Source: Paracoccus benzoatiresistens
Lineage (GTDB): Bacteria > Pseudomonadota > Alphaproteobacteria > Rhodobacterales > Rhodobacteraceae
Length of the DNA: 42,879 nucleotides
NCBI RefSeq assembly: GCF_026913015.1
Contig: NZ_JAPTYD010000029.1
Coordinates: forward strand, 1 to 42,879
Direction of reading: 5' to 3'
Both the position numbers and the translations under genes were made by a program. This document shows, one piece after another, positions 26,018 through 35,176 of the stretch (within the stretch, counting starts at the first letter, position 1; each line of letters begins with the position of its first letter). The notes beneath the pieces were generated by a model that saw nothing but the letters and a program-made list of their open reading frames with translations, did not search any database and was not told where the DNA came from.

Positions 26018-27025
26018 ATGGTCCGCTTCCTCCTTTCGAAATTGCTTTACCTGGTCCCGACATTCCTCGGGATCACCATTGTGGCCTTTGGCTTTGTCCG
26101 CATCCTGCCGGGCGATCCGGTGCTGCTGATGGCGGGCGAACGCGGCGTATCGCCCGAACGCCATGCCGAACTCAGCGCGCAGCTGGGCTTCGACAAGCCG
26201 ATCGTGATGCAGTATCTCGACTTCCTGGGACGCCTGCTGCAAGGCGACCTTGGCAATTCGCTGGTCACGAAGAAGCCCGTCCTGACGGAATTCCTGGCCC
26301 TGTTCCCGGCAACAGTCGAACTGGGCCTTTGCGCGATCGTCATCGCGACGCTGGTGGGCGTGCCGGTGGGCGTGCTGGCGGCGATCAAGCGCGGCAGCTG
26401 GTTTGACCAGGTGTCCATGACCTCGGCCCTGGTCGGCTTCTCGATGCCGATCTTCTGGTGGGGCCTGCTGCTGATCATCTTCTTTTCCGGCTATCTGGGC
26501 TGGACGCCGGTGTCGGGCCGCATCAGCCTCATGTATTTCTTCCCGCAGGGCACCGGCTTCATGCTGATCGACAGCCTGATGTCAGGGCAGGACGGCGCCT
26601 TCGCGTCAGCCGTCAGCCACCTGATCCTGCCGTCCATCGTGCTGGCCACGATCCCGCTGGCGGTGATCGCGCGGCAGACGCGTTCCGCCATGCTGGAGGT
26701 GATGGGCGAGGATTATGTCCGCACCGCCCGCGCCAAGGGGATGCCCCGACGCCGGGTGATCGGCGTCCATGCGCTGCGCAATGCGATGATCCCGGTCGTC
26801 ACCACCATCGGCCTTCAGATCGGCGTGCTGATCGCCGGGGCGATCCTGACCGAGACGATCTTTTCCTGGCCGGGCATCGGCAAGTGGATGATCGATTCCA
26901 TCTCGCGCCGGGATTATCCGGTCGTGCAGTCCGGGCTGCTGCTGATCGCCGGGATGGTGATGGTGGTGAACCTGCTGGTCGACCTGACCTATGGCCTGAT
27001 CAACCCGAGGATCCGCGCGACATGA
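26018..27025 (+). CDS. dppB: DppB, dipeptide ABC transporter permease
   Basis: 335 residues, close to the 339 of E. coli DppB. The N-terminus (MVRFLLSKLLYLVPTFLGIT) is the first helix; RILPGDPVLLMAGERG follows, a typical GDP-containing loop. The permease EAA-like loop is DYVRTARAKGMPRRRVIGVHALRNAM; the last helices include GAILTETIFSWPGIGKWMID. With DppC it forms the membrane channel. The ATG follows AAGGCAG. Its stop overlaps the dppC ATG as ATGA. Confidence 0.95.
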   Translation: MVRFLLSKLLYLVPTFLGITIVAFGFVRILPGDPVLLMAGERGVSPERHAELSAQLGFDKPIVMQYLDFLGRLLQGDLGNSLVTKKPVLTEFLALFPATVELGLCAIVIATLVGVPVGVLAAIKRGSWFDQVSMTSALVGFSMPIFWWGLLLIIFFSGYLGWTPVSGRISLMYFFPQGTGFMLIDSLMSGQDGAFASAVSHLILPSIVLATIPLAVIARQTRSAMLEVMGEDYVRTARAKGMPRRRVIGVHALRNAMIPVVTTIGLQIGVLIAGAILTETIFSWPGIGKWMIDSISRRDYPVVQSGLLLIAGMVMVVNLLVDLTYGLINPRIRAT

Positions 27026-27921
27026 GCAACACCGAATATCTTTCGACCGCCGCGATCCGCCGCCAGATGCTGGCCGAGTTCTGGTTCTATTTTCGCCAGA
27101 ACCGGGGCGCCGTGGCTGGGCTGGTCGTCTTCATCCTGCTGGTGCTGACGGCGGTCTTCGCGCTACTTCTGGCCCCGCACGATCCGACGACCCAATACCG
27201 TGACGCCTTCCTTCTCCCGCCCGTCTGGCAGGACGGCGGCCGGGCCGAGTTCCTGCTGGGCACCGATGCGGTGGGCCGGGACATGCTGTCGCGGCTGATC
27301 TTCGGGGCGCAGTATTCCCTGTTCATCGGCATCGTCGTGGTGGCGATCGCCCTGGTGGGCGGGGTCATCATCGGTCTGATCGCGGGGTTCTTCCGGGGCT
27401 GGGTCGATGCCGTGATCATGCGCGTGATGGACGTGATCCTGGCCTTTCCGTCGCTGCTGCTGGCCCTGGTCCTGGTGGCCGTGCTGGGGCCGGGGCTGAC
27501 CAATGCGATGATCGCCATCGCCATCGTCTATCAGCCGCATTTCGCCCGCCTGACCCGCGCCGCCGTAATGGGAGAGATGCGGCGCGAATATGTCACCGCC
27601 GCGCGCGTGGCGGGGGCGGGCAACCTGCGCCTGATGTTCAAGACCATCCTGCCCAACTGCCTGGGCCCGCTGATCGTGCAGGCCACGCTGTCGTTTTCCT
27701 CGGCGGTGCTGGATTCGGCCGCGCTTGGGTTCCTGGGCATGGGCGCGCAGCCGCCCTCGCCCGAATGGGGCACCATGCTGGCCGAGGCGCGCGAGTTCAT
27801 ACTGCGCGCCTGGTGGGTCGTCACCCTGCCGGGGCTTGCCATCCTGGTCTCGGTCCTGGCGATCAACATGATGGGCGACGGCCTGCGCGACGCGCTTGAC
27901 CCGAAACTGAAGCGGAGCTGA
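27022..27921 (+). CDS. dppC: DppC, dipeptide ABC transporter permease
   Basis: 299 residues. The N-terminal cytoplasmic segment contains [18 protein letters not shown], then a helix and the OppC/DppC-type N-terminal loop ([20 protein letters not shown]). The conserved cytoplasmic loop is [24 protein letters not shown], and [17 protein letters not shown] follows, a hallmark of the DppC group. The start overlaps the dppB stop, and the stop overlaps the dppD ATG by one base. Pairs with DppB in the channel. Confidence 0.95.
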   Translation: MSNTEYLSTAAIRRQMLAEFWFYFRQNRGAVAGLVVFILLVLTAVFALLLAPHDPTTQYRDAFLLPPVWQDGGRAEFLLGTDAVGRDMLSRLIFGAQYSLFIGIVVVAIALVGGVIIGLIAGFFRGWVDAVIMRVMDVILAFPSLLLALVLVAVLGPGLTNAMIAIAIVYQPHFARLTRAAVMGEMRREYVTAARVAGAGNLRLMFKTILPNCLGPLIVQATLSFSSAVLDSAALGFLGMGAQPPSPEWGTMLAEAREFILRAWWVVTLPGLAILVSVLAINMMGDGLRDALDPKLKRS

Positions 27922-28766
27922 TGCCGATGTCCCTGCTGACCATCCGCAACCTGACCGTCAGGTTCGCCACCGCGACCGGCAGCTTCACCGCCGTGGACGG
28001 GGTAGACCTGTTCGTGGACCGGGCCGAGGTTCTGGCCATCGTTGGCGAATCCGGGTCCGGCAAGTCGGTGTCGATGCTGGCGGTGATGGGCCTTCTGCCC
28101 GACACCGCCACCGTCACCGCCGATGAAATGACCTATGACGGCCAGGACATGCTGGCCATGACCGACGCGCAGCGGCGCAAGCTGATCGGCCGGGAGATCA
28201 CGATGATCTTCCAGGAGCCGGTCGCGTCGCTGAACCCGTCCTTCACGGTCGGCTTCCAGATCGAGGAGGTCCTGCGCTTCAACCTGGGCCTGTCGGGCAA
28301 GGCCGCCCGGCAGCGCGCGCTGGAACTGTTCCGCGCCGTGGGCATCCCGCAGCCGGAAGAAAAGCTGAAATCCTATCCGCACCAGTTGTCGGGCGGGCAG
28401 TGCCAGCGCGTGATGATCGCCATCGCCATCGCCTCGAACCCGAGGCTGCTGATCGCGGACGAGCCGACGACCGCCCTGGACGTGACCATCCAGAAGCAGA
28501 TCCTGGATCTGCTGATGTCGTTGCAGGAAGACTATGGCATGGGCCTGATCCTGATCACGCATGACATGGGCGTAGTGGCCGAAACCGCCGACCGCGTGGT
28601 GGTCCAGTACAAGGGCCGCAAGATGGAGGAAGCCGATGTGCTGAGCCTGTTCGAAAACCCGCAAAGCCCCTATACCCGCGCGCTGCTGTCGGCCCTGCCG
28701 GAACATGCGACCGGCGACCGCCTGCCGACCGTGTCCGACTTTTTCATCGAGGAGGCGGTGCGATGA
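27921..28766 (+). CDS. dppD: DppD, dipeptide ABC transporter ATPase
   Basis: 281 residues. Walker A is GESGSGKS, the Q loop is [12 protein letters not shown], the ABC signature is [14 protein letters not shown], Walker B is [12 protein letters not shown], and the switch histidine is ITHDMG. The C-terminus ends soon after the [16 protein letters not shown] segment, so it is about 45 residues shorter than E. coli DppD and lacks much of the usual C-terminal extension. ATG 27921 overlaps the dppC stop (TGATG); a second ATG lies at 27927. The signature glutamine-cysteine (GGQCQR) is a small departure from the common GGQRQR. Confidence 0.92.
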   Translation: MPMSLLTIRNLTVRFATATGSFTAVDGVDLFVDRAEVLAIVGESGSGKSVSMLAVMGLLPDTATVTADEMTYDGQDMLAMTDAQRRKLIGREITMIFQEPVASLNPSFTVGFQIEEVLRFNLGLSGKAARQRALELFRAVGIPQPEEKLKSYPHQLSGGQCQRVMIAIAIASNPRLLIADEPTTALDVTIQKQILDLLMSLQEDYGMGLILITHDMGVVAETADRVVVQYKGRKMEEADVLSLFENPQSPYTRALLSALPEHATGDRLPTVSDFFIEEAVR

Positions 28767-29608
28767 CCCCCGTCGTCGAAGGGCGCGCCATCGTCCGTGA
28801 CTATCACGTTCCGGGCAGCATGTTCCGCCGCGCCAAGACCGTCCGCGCGGTCAAGGGCATCGACTTCAGCGTGCAGAAGGGCAAGACGCTGGCCATCGTC
28901 GGCGAATCCGGGTCGGGCAAGTCCACCTTGGCCCGCATCATCGCGCTGATCGACGCGCCCACCGGGGGCGAATTGCTGATCGACGGGCAGCGCGTGGACA
29001 TCAACGCCAGCCGCCCCGGCCCCGACCTGCGGTCCAAGGTGCAGATGGTGTTCCAGAACCCTTATGGCAGCCTGAACCCGCGCCAGAAGATCGGCGACGT
29101 GCTGACCGAACCGCTGGTCATCAACACCGACATCCCTGCCGCCGAACGCCGCGACCGGGCAAGGGCGATGCTGCAAAAGGTCGGCCTGATGCCGGAGCAT
29201 TACAACCGCTATCCGCACATGTTTTCGGGCGGCCAGCGGCAGCGGATCGCGATTGCGCGGGCGCTGATGCTGAACCCGTCGCTGCTGGTCCTGGACGAGC
29301 CGGTCTCGGCCCTGGATTTGTCGGTGCAGGCGCAGGTCCTGAACCTGCTGGCCGACCTGCAGGAGGAGATGGGCCTGACCTATGTCTTTGTCAGCCACGA
29401 CCTGTCGGTCGTCCGCTATATCGCCGACGAGGTGATGGTGATTTCCGAAGGCGAGGCGGTCGAGCAAGGGTCGCGCGAGGCGATCTTTGCCAACCCGACG
29501 CATCCCTATACCCGCCAGTTGTTCGCCGCGACCCCCGTCACCGACACCCAGGCGATCCGGGCGCGGGTGGCCCGCCGCAAGGCTGCGCGCCAAGGCGCGG
29601 GGGTCTGA
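28763..29608 (+). CDS. dppF: DppF, dipeptide ABC transporter ATPase
   Basis: 281 residues, partner of DppD. Walker A is GESGSGKST, the Q loop is [14 protein letters not shown], the ABC signature is [15 protein letters not shown], Walker B is [12 protein letters not shown] and the switch histidine is VSHDLS. The C-terminal [15 protein letters not shown] motif is typical of the oligopeptide group; the protein then ends early ([11 protein letters not shown]), about 50 residues shorter than E. coli DppF. Its ATG overlaps the dppD stop as ATGA. It closes the dpp operon; no clear terminator follows. Confidence 0.92.
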   Translation: MTPVVEGRAIVRDYHVPGSMFRRAKTVRAVKGIDFSVQKGKTLAIVGESGSGKSTLARIIALIDAPTGGELLIDGQRVDINASRPGPDLRSKVQMVFQNPYGSLNPRQKIGDVLTEPLVINTDIPAAERRDRARAMLQKVGLMPEHYNRYPHMFSGGQRQRIAIARALMLNPSLLVLDEPVSALDLSVQAQVLNLLADLQEEMGLTYVFVSHDLSVVRYIADEVMVISEGEAVEQGSREAIFANPTHPYTRQLFAATPVTDTQAIRARVARRKAARQGAGV

Positions 29609-29679
29609 GGCCATCTGGACGCTCTACCTCAGATGCGAGTTTGGTCGCCGGAGAGTTTCTCGCGCCTGCAGCCGCGTCC

Positions 29680-29841
29680 GGGCAGGTTGGCCTTGGACAC
29701 CCTTGCAGGCGTCCGGAAGCCCGGGCATTTGCGCGGCGTGGCGTTCTGGCCTGCGCAGGGGGTGCGCAGTTCCTCTTGGCGGAGTGAGTTCGGATCGGTG
29801 TCGCGGGATGGCCAGCGTCTGAGCCGCTTGCTGGCATTCTG
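29680..29841 (-). pseudogene. IS30-type transposase C-terminal remnant
   Basis: The minus strand reads QNASKRLRRWPSRDTD, then SLRQEELR, then QNATPRKCPGFRTPARV. This follows the C-terminal pattern of IS30-family transposases (N-x-x-LRR-x-LPRDTD, a Q/D-EEL stretch, then N-x-TPRKCLGF-x-TP). No upstream catalytic part and no terminal repeats were found, so it is a dead fragment. It lies in the decayed stretch after dppF. The rest of 29609-29953 holds no gene. Confidence 0.6.
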
Positions 29842-29953
29842 GATCGCGCACCAACTTGCGCGGCCGCGTCCGCCGTCCGTCCGAGCAGCCTTGCGCCACG
29901 CCAACCCCGCCTTTGCGCCGCTTCTGGAAGCACTGCGCTGCAAGGGCTGGCCG

Positions 29954-30349
<396 letters not shown>

Positions 30350-30399
30350 GGTGCGTCTCCTTTGGTGAAAGCGGCGGTGACTGCGGCTCTCAGCGAAGC

Positions 30400-30519
30400 T
30401 CATCCTGTCATGGTCGCGATGTCCATGACGAACCGATACTTCACGTCGCCCTTCAGCCTCCGCTCGTAGGCTTCTTCGATCTCGTGGGCGGGGATCATCT
30501 CGATCTCCAGCGTCCGCAC
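30400..30519 (-). pseudogene. C-terminal remnant of a zinc alcohol dehydrogenase
   Basis: The frame ends [19 protein letters not shown], then [16 protein letters not shown]. This is the standard tail of NADP-dependent alcohol dehydrogenases of the AdhA/YahK kind (I-x-x-I-x-x-AYERLLKGDVRYRFVID). The catalytic and Rossmann regions are gone: upstream of about 30515 the sequence becomes a plus-strand sensor-kinase fragment. It stands 50 bp before the cupin gene, on the same strand. Confidence 0.65.
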
Positions 30520-30705
30520 CGTCGCTGAGATCAATCTGGTCATCCTTGCCCGGCAGGTGGGCGCAGACCTGGCGCCCATCGCCACCGCCGGCGGCAAGTC
30601 GATGGAGGTTCAGGTGCTGCGCCGCGAAACCTGCCTCGGCGATGCGGCCACGCTGGAGCGGGTCTTGTTGAACCTTCCGCACAACGCCCTCCACCATGGG
30701 GGCGC
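30513..30705 (+). pseudogene. Sensor histidine kinase remnant (ATPase N-box)
   Basis: One frame reads [20 protein letters not shown], then [22 protein letters not shown]. This matches the region from the end of the HisKA domain to the N-box of histidine kinases ([15 protein letters not shown]). The N-box asparagine is kept. There is no kinase upstream, and the frame loses similarity after 30705. It abuts the alcohol dehydrogenase remnant on the other strand, marking a rearrangement point near 30515. Confidence 0.5.
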
Positions 30706-30965
30706 CATGTCGTCCTTCGCGTCATCGGCGGAACCATCGTGCAGGTGGATTTGCACCTCGCGGCACGCGCGCCATCCGGGACAGCCGCACAGGACGGGTT
30801 CCGCCGGGACCGACCAAGCCCGGCTTTTTTCTTGCCGACCGGCGGGCGGCTCCATGTCCACGCAATCTTCGGGGTGAGAATGGCCCGCGACGCAGGCAGC
30901 CACGGCGCGGTTCAACCGCGACGCCGCCAGACGCGTCAGAAGGCGGCAGAACGAAGGTAATCGAA

Positions 30966-31196
30966 ATGCGTGTACGTCTTTCCCTCTCGCCCCATCGCAC
31001 CCTGAAGGGCCTTGGCCTTGCGCTGGCCACAAGCAGCCTTCTGGCCGGGTGCATGTCCGAGACCGGCTTGCTCGAAAGCGCTTGTGCCGCGAACCTGGTC
31101 AGCGAAACCGCGCTGACCGCGCAGATCATGGGCGACCGCGCACGGGACCAGCTCTGCGACCGCGATCCAGGCCGCCGGGAATGCGGGCGCCGCTGA
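30966..31196 (+). CDS. Small lipoprotein of unknown function (76 aa)
   Basis: Not recognised. The ATG at 30966 follows GAAGGTAA. The signal region (LKGLGLALATSSLLAGC) ends with a good lipobox, LLAGC. The mature part is about 48 residues: MSETGLLESACAANLVSET, then ALTAQIMGDRARDQLCDRDP, with two further cysteines. It sits among decayed genes, but the strong lipobox, start site and downstream hairpin suggest it is intact. Confidence 0.55.
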   Translation: MRVRLSLSPHRTLKGLGLALATSSLLAGCMSETGLLESACAANLVSETALTAQIMGDRARDQLCDRDPGRRECGRR

Positions 31197-31237
31197 CGCG
31201 TCGGCGCACGGTCATCGACGACGGCCCCTGCGCGCAC

Positions 31238-31280
31238 CCGAGGTCCGCGCCCTTGCAGAACGGGCGCCCCAAGACCTCGG
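31238..31280 (+). terminator. Two-part hairpin after the small lipoprotein gene
   Basis: Outer arms CCGAGGTC and GACCTCGG enclose a second pair GCGCCC and GGGCGC, 41 bp past the lipoprotein stop. There is no U tract. It is a plausible terminator or transcript end. Confidence 0.45.
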
Positions 31281-31352
31281 CTGGCCAGGGGCCGGTGCAA
31301 GTCCTGCGCTTGTGCGCAAGGGCAGTTCAGGAACACATGAAGGAGCGAGAGT

Positions 31353-33411
31353 GTGAGACCCGACGAAGCATGGGGTCGCGCGGGCCGAACCCCATGGGCG
31401 GGCGGCACCTTGTCGCCGTTCAGCCCGGATCGCCTGGCACGACATCTGCCCTTGCTGCGCCGCGCGACGCTTGTGCTGCTGATTTTGACCGGCGCGGCGC
31501 ATGCCGCCGAGGAGTTGCCGATGACCTACCCCGAGACGCGCAAGACCGACACGGTGGACACCATGTCCGGAGTCAGCGTGGCGGATCCGTTTCGCTGGCT
31601 AGAGGCGGACCCGCGTAAGGATACCGAGCTTGCCGACTAGATCGCTGCCCAGAATGCCGTGACGATCCCCTATCTTGAGGGCCTTCCGGGTCATGCGGTC
31701 TTCCGGGAACGGTTGACGGCCCTGAACGAGCACGACACGACGCTTCCCCCGGAAAGGCGCGACGATCGATACTTCTTCCCCCGGCAAGGGGGGCGGGACG
31801 ATCAGCCGCAACTGATGGTGCGGGAAGGGCCCGAGGGCGACCACCAGGTGCTTCTGGACCCAAACGGATGGTCGCAGGACGGCCCGGTCGCGTTGGCCGA
31901 GTGGGATGTTTCGCGAGATGGGGCTTATCTGGCCTATGCCGTGCAGGTCGGCGGGACCGACTGGCGGACCATCCGGGTCATGGACAGCCGGACGGGCGAT
32001 GTGCTGGACGATACGGTCGAATGGGCCCGGTTCACGTCCATCGCATGGGCCGGGGAGGGCACGGGCTTCTACTACTCGCGCTATCCCGAGCCCGAGGAAG
32101 GGGCATCCTTCAACGCCCCGATCAGCGGTCACGCAGTCTATTTCCACAGGCTCGGCACGGCGCAATCCGACGACCGGCTGGCTCACACCGGGGCCTCCGA
32201 CGCGCCGCTGCTCCATACCGCGACCGTCACGCGGGACGGGCGTTTCCTCGTGATCTGCACGTCGGCGCTGACCGGCGGGGTGGCGGTGACGGTCACGGAC
32301 CTTTCGGCCAAGAACCCCAAGCCCTTGGCACTGGTCGAAAGCCATGCCGACACCTGGGCCTTGCTGGGAACATCGGATCAAGGCTGATCTTCCCGACCCG
32401 GAAGGACGCCCCGCGCGGCCGGGTCATGAGCATCGACATGGCCAATCTTGAGCCGGCCTTTTCCGAGTTGATCTCTGAACGGGATGACGCGGTTCTGCGC
32501 GAAGGCACGGCAGGTGTGCTGGGCGACCGGATCATCCTGGCCTACATGGTCGATGCCACAACGCAGATCGAGCGCTACCGGCTTGATGGCACGCCTGACG
32601 GGACGGTCGCGCTTCCCTGCCCGGGAACGACCGGCGCGTTTCGCGGCAGGCCGGGCGGCGACGAGGCCTATTTCGCTTTCACGAGCTTCGACACGCCGTT
32701 GACGGTCCTTCGCCTCGATGTTGCAGAGAACCGGACCGCGGTCTGGGCCGAGCCCCGGGTGGCGCCGGACCGCGACAAGCTCGCCGTCGAGCAGCGCTTC
32801 TACGCGTCGCCGGATGGAACCCGCATTCCCCTGTTCGTCATGCGGCGCAAGGATGTCACCGGACCGGTTCCGACCATGCTCCACGGCTATGGCGGCTTTG
32901 CCATCAGCATCTTGCCCTATTACATTCCGGCCGCGATGGCCTGGGTCGAACAGGGCGGCGTCTATGCGGTGGCCAACATCCGGGGGGGCGGTGAATACGG
33001 CAGCGCTTGGCACCGCGCCGGACGCCGGGCTGCTGGTGGGGGCCGTGGTGAACCAGCGGCCCGACCTGTTCGCGGCCGCCCTGCCGTCGAGGATGAGTCC
33101 CGTACCCTGCTTGCCTATTCGCCTCTGCACAACGTCCGGGACGGGTCCGGTATCCTGCCATCCTGGTGACCACGGCCGACACCGACAACCGTGTCGTCCC
33201 CGCGCATTCGTTCAAATACGCCGCCACCTTGCAGGCCACCGAGATCGGGCCGCGTCTCCAGCTGCTGCGCGTCGCGACGGGGGCCGGCCACGGGTCGGGC
33301 AAGCCGACGGGCATGCTGATCGCGGAAACGGCCGGACAATGGGCCTTTGCCGCCCATTGGACCGGGCTGGACGACGACCCGTGCTCCGACACAGCTCTGC
33401 GGCGTCGCTGA
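31353..33411 (+). pseudogene. Prolyl oligopeptidase (S9A) pseudogene
   Basis: The remains of a secreted prolyl oligopeptidase. The GTG at 31353 follows AAGGAG and leads to a hydrophobic signal ([18 protein letters not shown]) and the family start [16 protein letters not shown] with [11 protein letters not shown] stops the frame at 31638-31640 (ELAD, stop, IAAQNAVTIPY). A one-base deletion near 32369 shifts the propeller frame (from DTWALLG to NIGSRLIFPTRKDAP). The hydrolase domain reads PTMLHGYGGFAISILPYY and VANIRGGGEYGSAWHRAG, then breaks. About 60 residues including the serine motif G-G-S-N-G-G are missing before GLLVGAVVNQRPDLFAAALP, and another deletion follows. The asparagine-aspartate part (TTADTDNRVVPAHSFK) and histidine part (GAGHGSGKP) survive in a third frame. 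It cannot make an active enzyme. Confidence 0.88.
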
Positions 33412-33520
33412 CGATAGAGGCGCATCCCGCAAGAATAATCCCGCCGATGATGATGGCCTCGCCGACCAGTTCCAGACCTTCGATCAGCATATCGGCAATG
33501 GCATGTGCGCCTTGGGTCAA
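33395..33520 (-). pseudogene. Truncated N-terminus of a small membrane protein (DUF1622-like)
   Basis: A TTG start with a strong ribosome site (AGGAGGTG) opens TQGAHAIADMLIEGLELVG, then EAIIIGGIILAGCASIVSDA. The composition (amphipathic start, then EAIIIGGIILA) resembles the first helix of DUF1622 membrane proteins. After about 40 residues it runs into the 3' end of the prolyl oligopeptidase pseudogene, so it appears cut off. The family call is weak; the start signals are convincing. Confidence 0.35.
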
Positions 33521-33720
33521 ACGTCACCTCCTGGCCGCCTATCTGGCATCCGATGAAACCGCCCCGTAGGACTGAGTGCCAGTCTGGCACTGTCCGCCTG
33601 GTCGCGCACCTTGCTCACCCGCAGAGTGGGAATGGTCCGTCTTGGAGCCGTCATTGCCTTGTCAGATGAAGCCGGCACTGTTGGAATCGGCCGAGCTACA
33701 GACCCTCGCCCAAGGTATAA

Positions 33721-33735
33721 TTCTGCAATGCAGAA
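33721..33735. promoter_or_regulatory. Operator-like palindrome 1 upstream of livK
   Basis: TTCTGC-AAT-GCAGAA. Same half-sites and spacing as the palindrome at 33740-33754; centres are 19 bp apart. Confidence 0.6.
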
Positions 33736-33739
33736 ATAT

Positions 33740-33754
33740 TTCTGCGGAGCAGAA
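33740..33754. promoter_or_regulatory. Operator-like palindrome 2 upstream of livK
   Basis: TTCTGC-GGA-GCAGAA, perfect six-base arms. Its partner lies five bases away. Tandem identical sites suggest cooperative binding by a dimeric regulator. Confidence 0.6.
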
Positions 33755-33763
33755 CAAATTATC

Positions 33764-33781
33764 TCTTTGAAATTTCAAAGA
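33764..33781. promoter_or_regulatory. 18-bp perfect palindrome upstream of livK
   Basis: TCTTTGAAATTTCAAAGA, perfect over all 18 bases. It lies between the tandem sites and the predicted promoter and has different half-sites, so a second regulator may bind here. The neighbouring GntR/FCD and XRE-cupin proteins are candidates. Confidence 0.55.
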
Positions 33782-33811
33782 AATAGGTTTCAGCTGAATC
33801 GGACGAGATTG

Positions 33812-33841
33812 TAGACAGATAATTCTATCTATCCGTATAGT
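33812..33841 (+). promoter_or_regulatory. Predicted sigma-70 promoter of the liv operon
   Basis: TAGACA (33812-33817), 18-base spacer, TATAGT (33836-33841), in an AT-rich stretch about 47 bp before the livK ATG. A start site near 33848 would put the three palindromes 65-130 bp upstream, as for activator sites. From 33591 to 33720 no gene or clear site is seen, apart from an inverted repeat (AGTGCCA, GTC, TGGCACT) at 33575-33591. Confidence 0.4.
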
Positions 33842-33887
33842 AATCAAAGTTGCTCATAAGATTGCAACGTCACCAGCAGGGTTTTCC

Positions 33888-35099
33888 ATGATCGATCGTC
33901 GTCGCTTCTTAACCACATCCGCACTTGCCGCCACCGCGCTGGCCGTGCCGGGTCTGTTGACCCGCGCCCATGCCGCAGGTGAGGCGCTGAAAATCGGTAT
34001 TCCGGTTCCGATCTCGGGTGCCTTTGCCGCCAACGGCAAGTTCGCCACGATGGGCGCGTTGATGGCCGCCGAAGAGGTTGCCGCCGCGCATGGTGTGCAA
34101 GCCTCTACCCTGGATCTCGATACCGAGGGCAAGCCCGCGACTGCCGTGCGCAAGGTGCAAGACGCGATGGCGCAGGACGGCGTCAAGCTTTTCGCGGGCG
34201 GGATCCTGTCGTCCGAGTCGCTGGCCATGGGCAAGGAGATCGAGCGTGGTGGCGGTGCGTTCATGACCACTGCAGGTGCTGACGAAATCACCGGCGTTGA
34301 TTGCAACAAGGCTACCTTCCGCTGGTCGGTTCCGACCTATGGCGCGATCAACGAGACGGTGCGACCGATCATCGACGCACTGCCTGACGCGAAAAAGTGG
34401 TACACGATCACGCCGCAATACGTCTTTGGCGACGGTCTGCTGAATGCCGCCAAGGATGTCTTTGCCGAAAAGGGTATCGAGCATGTCGGCAACAGCTATC
34501 ACTCGCTGACCGACAAGGAGTTCTCGGGCTACCTGACCAATGCCATCGCGGCGCAGCCCGACGTGCTGCTGCTGCTGAACTTCGGCGCGCAAAGCTCGGA
34601 CACGCTGCGGCAGGCGGTCAGCTTCGGCCTCAAGCAGCGAATGACCATCGTCGTCGCATGGGCTTCCGGGTTGGAGCAGTTCGAGGCACTGGGGCCGGAC
34701 ATCTGCGAGGGCGTCTATTTTGGCGCGCAGTACTGGCATGGCGCGGATACGGCCCTGAACCGGGAACTGGTCGCGAAGGTGCAGGAAAAGCATGGCTCGA
34801 ACCCCAACTATTCCTTCGCGGGCAGCTATATCTGCGCGAAGCTGCTGCTGGAGGCGGCGGTCAAGGCCGGTTCGCCCGAGGGCGCGGGTGTCGCGGCCGC
34901 GCTGCGGGGGCTGAAGTACGAGGGCCTGACGGGCGCGGAAGAAATCCGCGCCGCCGACCATCAGGTCATCAAGGATTACTACCTGCTCAAGGGCAAGGCC
35001 AAGGCCGACATGGCCAACAAGGACGACTATGCCGAGATCATCAGTTCGGGCAAATCCTTCCTCTCGCCCGAGGATGCCGGCTGCGCCATGCCCGCCTGA
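33888..35099 (+). CDS. livK: Branched-chain-amino-acid-type ABC binding protein
   Basis: 403 residues, periplasmic binding protein of the LivK/Peripla_BP_6 group. The N-terminus MIDRRRFLTTSALAATALAV with an RRRF motif looks like a Tat signal, cleaved after AHA. The mature protein begins GEALKIGIPVPISGAFAANG, the standard family start; FAGGILSSESLAMGKEIE and ITPQYVFGDGLL follow. The substrate of this group cannot be told from sequence and ranges from amino acids to amides and urea. It is first in an operon with livHMGF and hydrolase genes, which suggests an amide or carbamoyl compound (inference). A hairpin follows at 35113. The symbol is by family only. Confidence 0.88.
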   Translation: MIDRRRFLTTSALAATALAVPGLLTRAHAAGEALKIGIPVPISGAFAANGKFATMGALMAAEEVAAAHGVQASTLDLDTEGKPATAVRKVQDAMAQDGVKLFAGGILSSESLAMGKEIERGGGAFMTTAGADEITGVDCNKATFRWSVPTYGAINETVRPIIDALPDAKKWYTITPQYVFGDGLLNAAKDVFAEKGIEHVGNSYHSLTDKEFSGYLTNAIAAQPDVLLLLNFGAQSSDTLRQAVSFGLKQRMTIVVAWASGLEQFEALGPDICEGVYFGAQYWHGADTALNRELVAKVQEKHGSNPNYSFAGSYICAKLLLEAAVKAGSPEGAGVAAALRGLKYEGLTGAEEIRAADHQVIKDYYLLKGKAKADMANKDDYAEIISSGKSFLSPEDAGCAMPA

Positions 35100-35112
35100 G
35101 ATCCGCTGTCCC

Positions 35113-35143
35113 GCGCGCCCGACATCATTCAGGTCGGGCGCGC
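35113..35143 (+). promoter_or_regulatory. Intercistronic hairpin between livK and livH
   Basis: GCGCGCCCGAC, nine-base loop, GTCGGGCGCGC: 11-base perfect stem, 13 bp after the livK stop and 33 bp before livH. Probably raises the level of binding protein over permease, as inferred for dppA. Confidence 0.6.
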
Positions 35144-35176
35144 AGGACTTCTTGTCCGGTTTCAGGAGAGAAGCCA

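Noticed and set aside
33575..33603. TGGCAC that might be half of a sigma-54 promoter
   Set aside because: The required GC-containing -12 element (TTGC) is absent at the correct spacing; the hexamer is part of a small inverted repeat.
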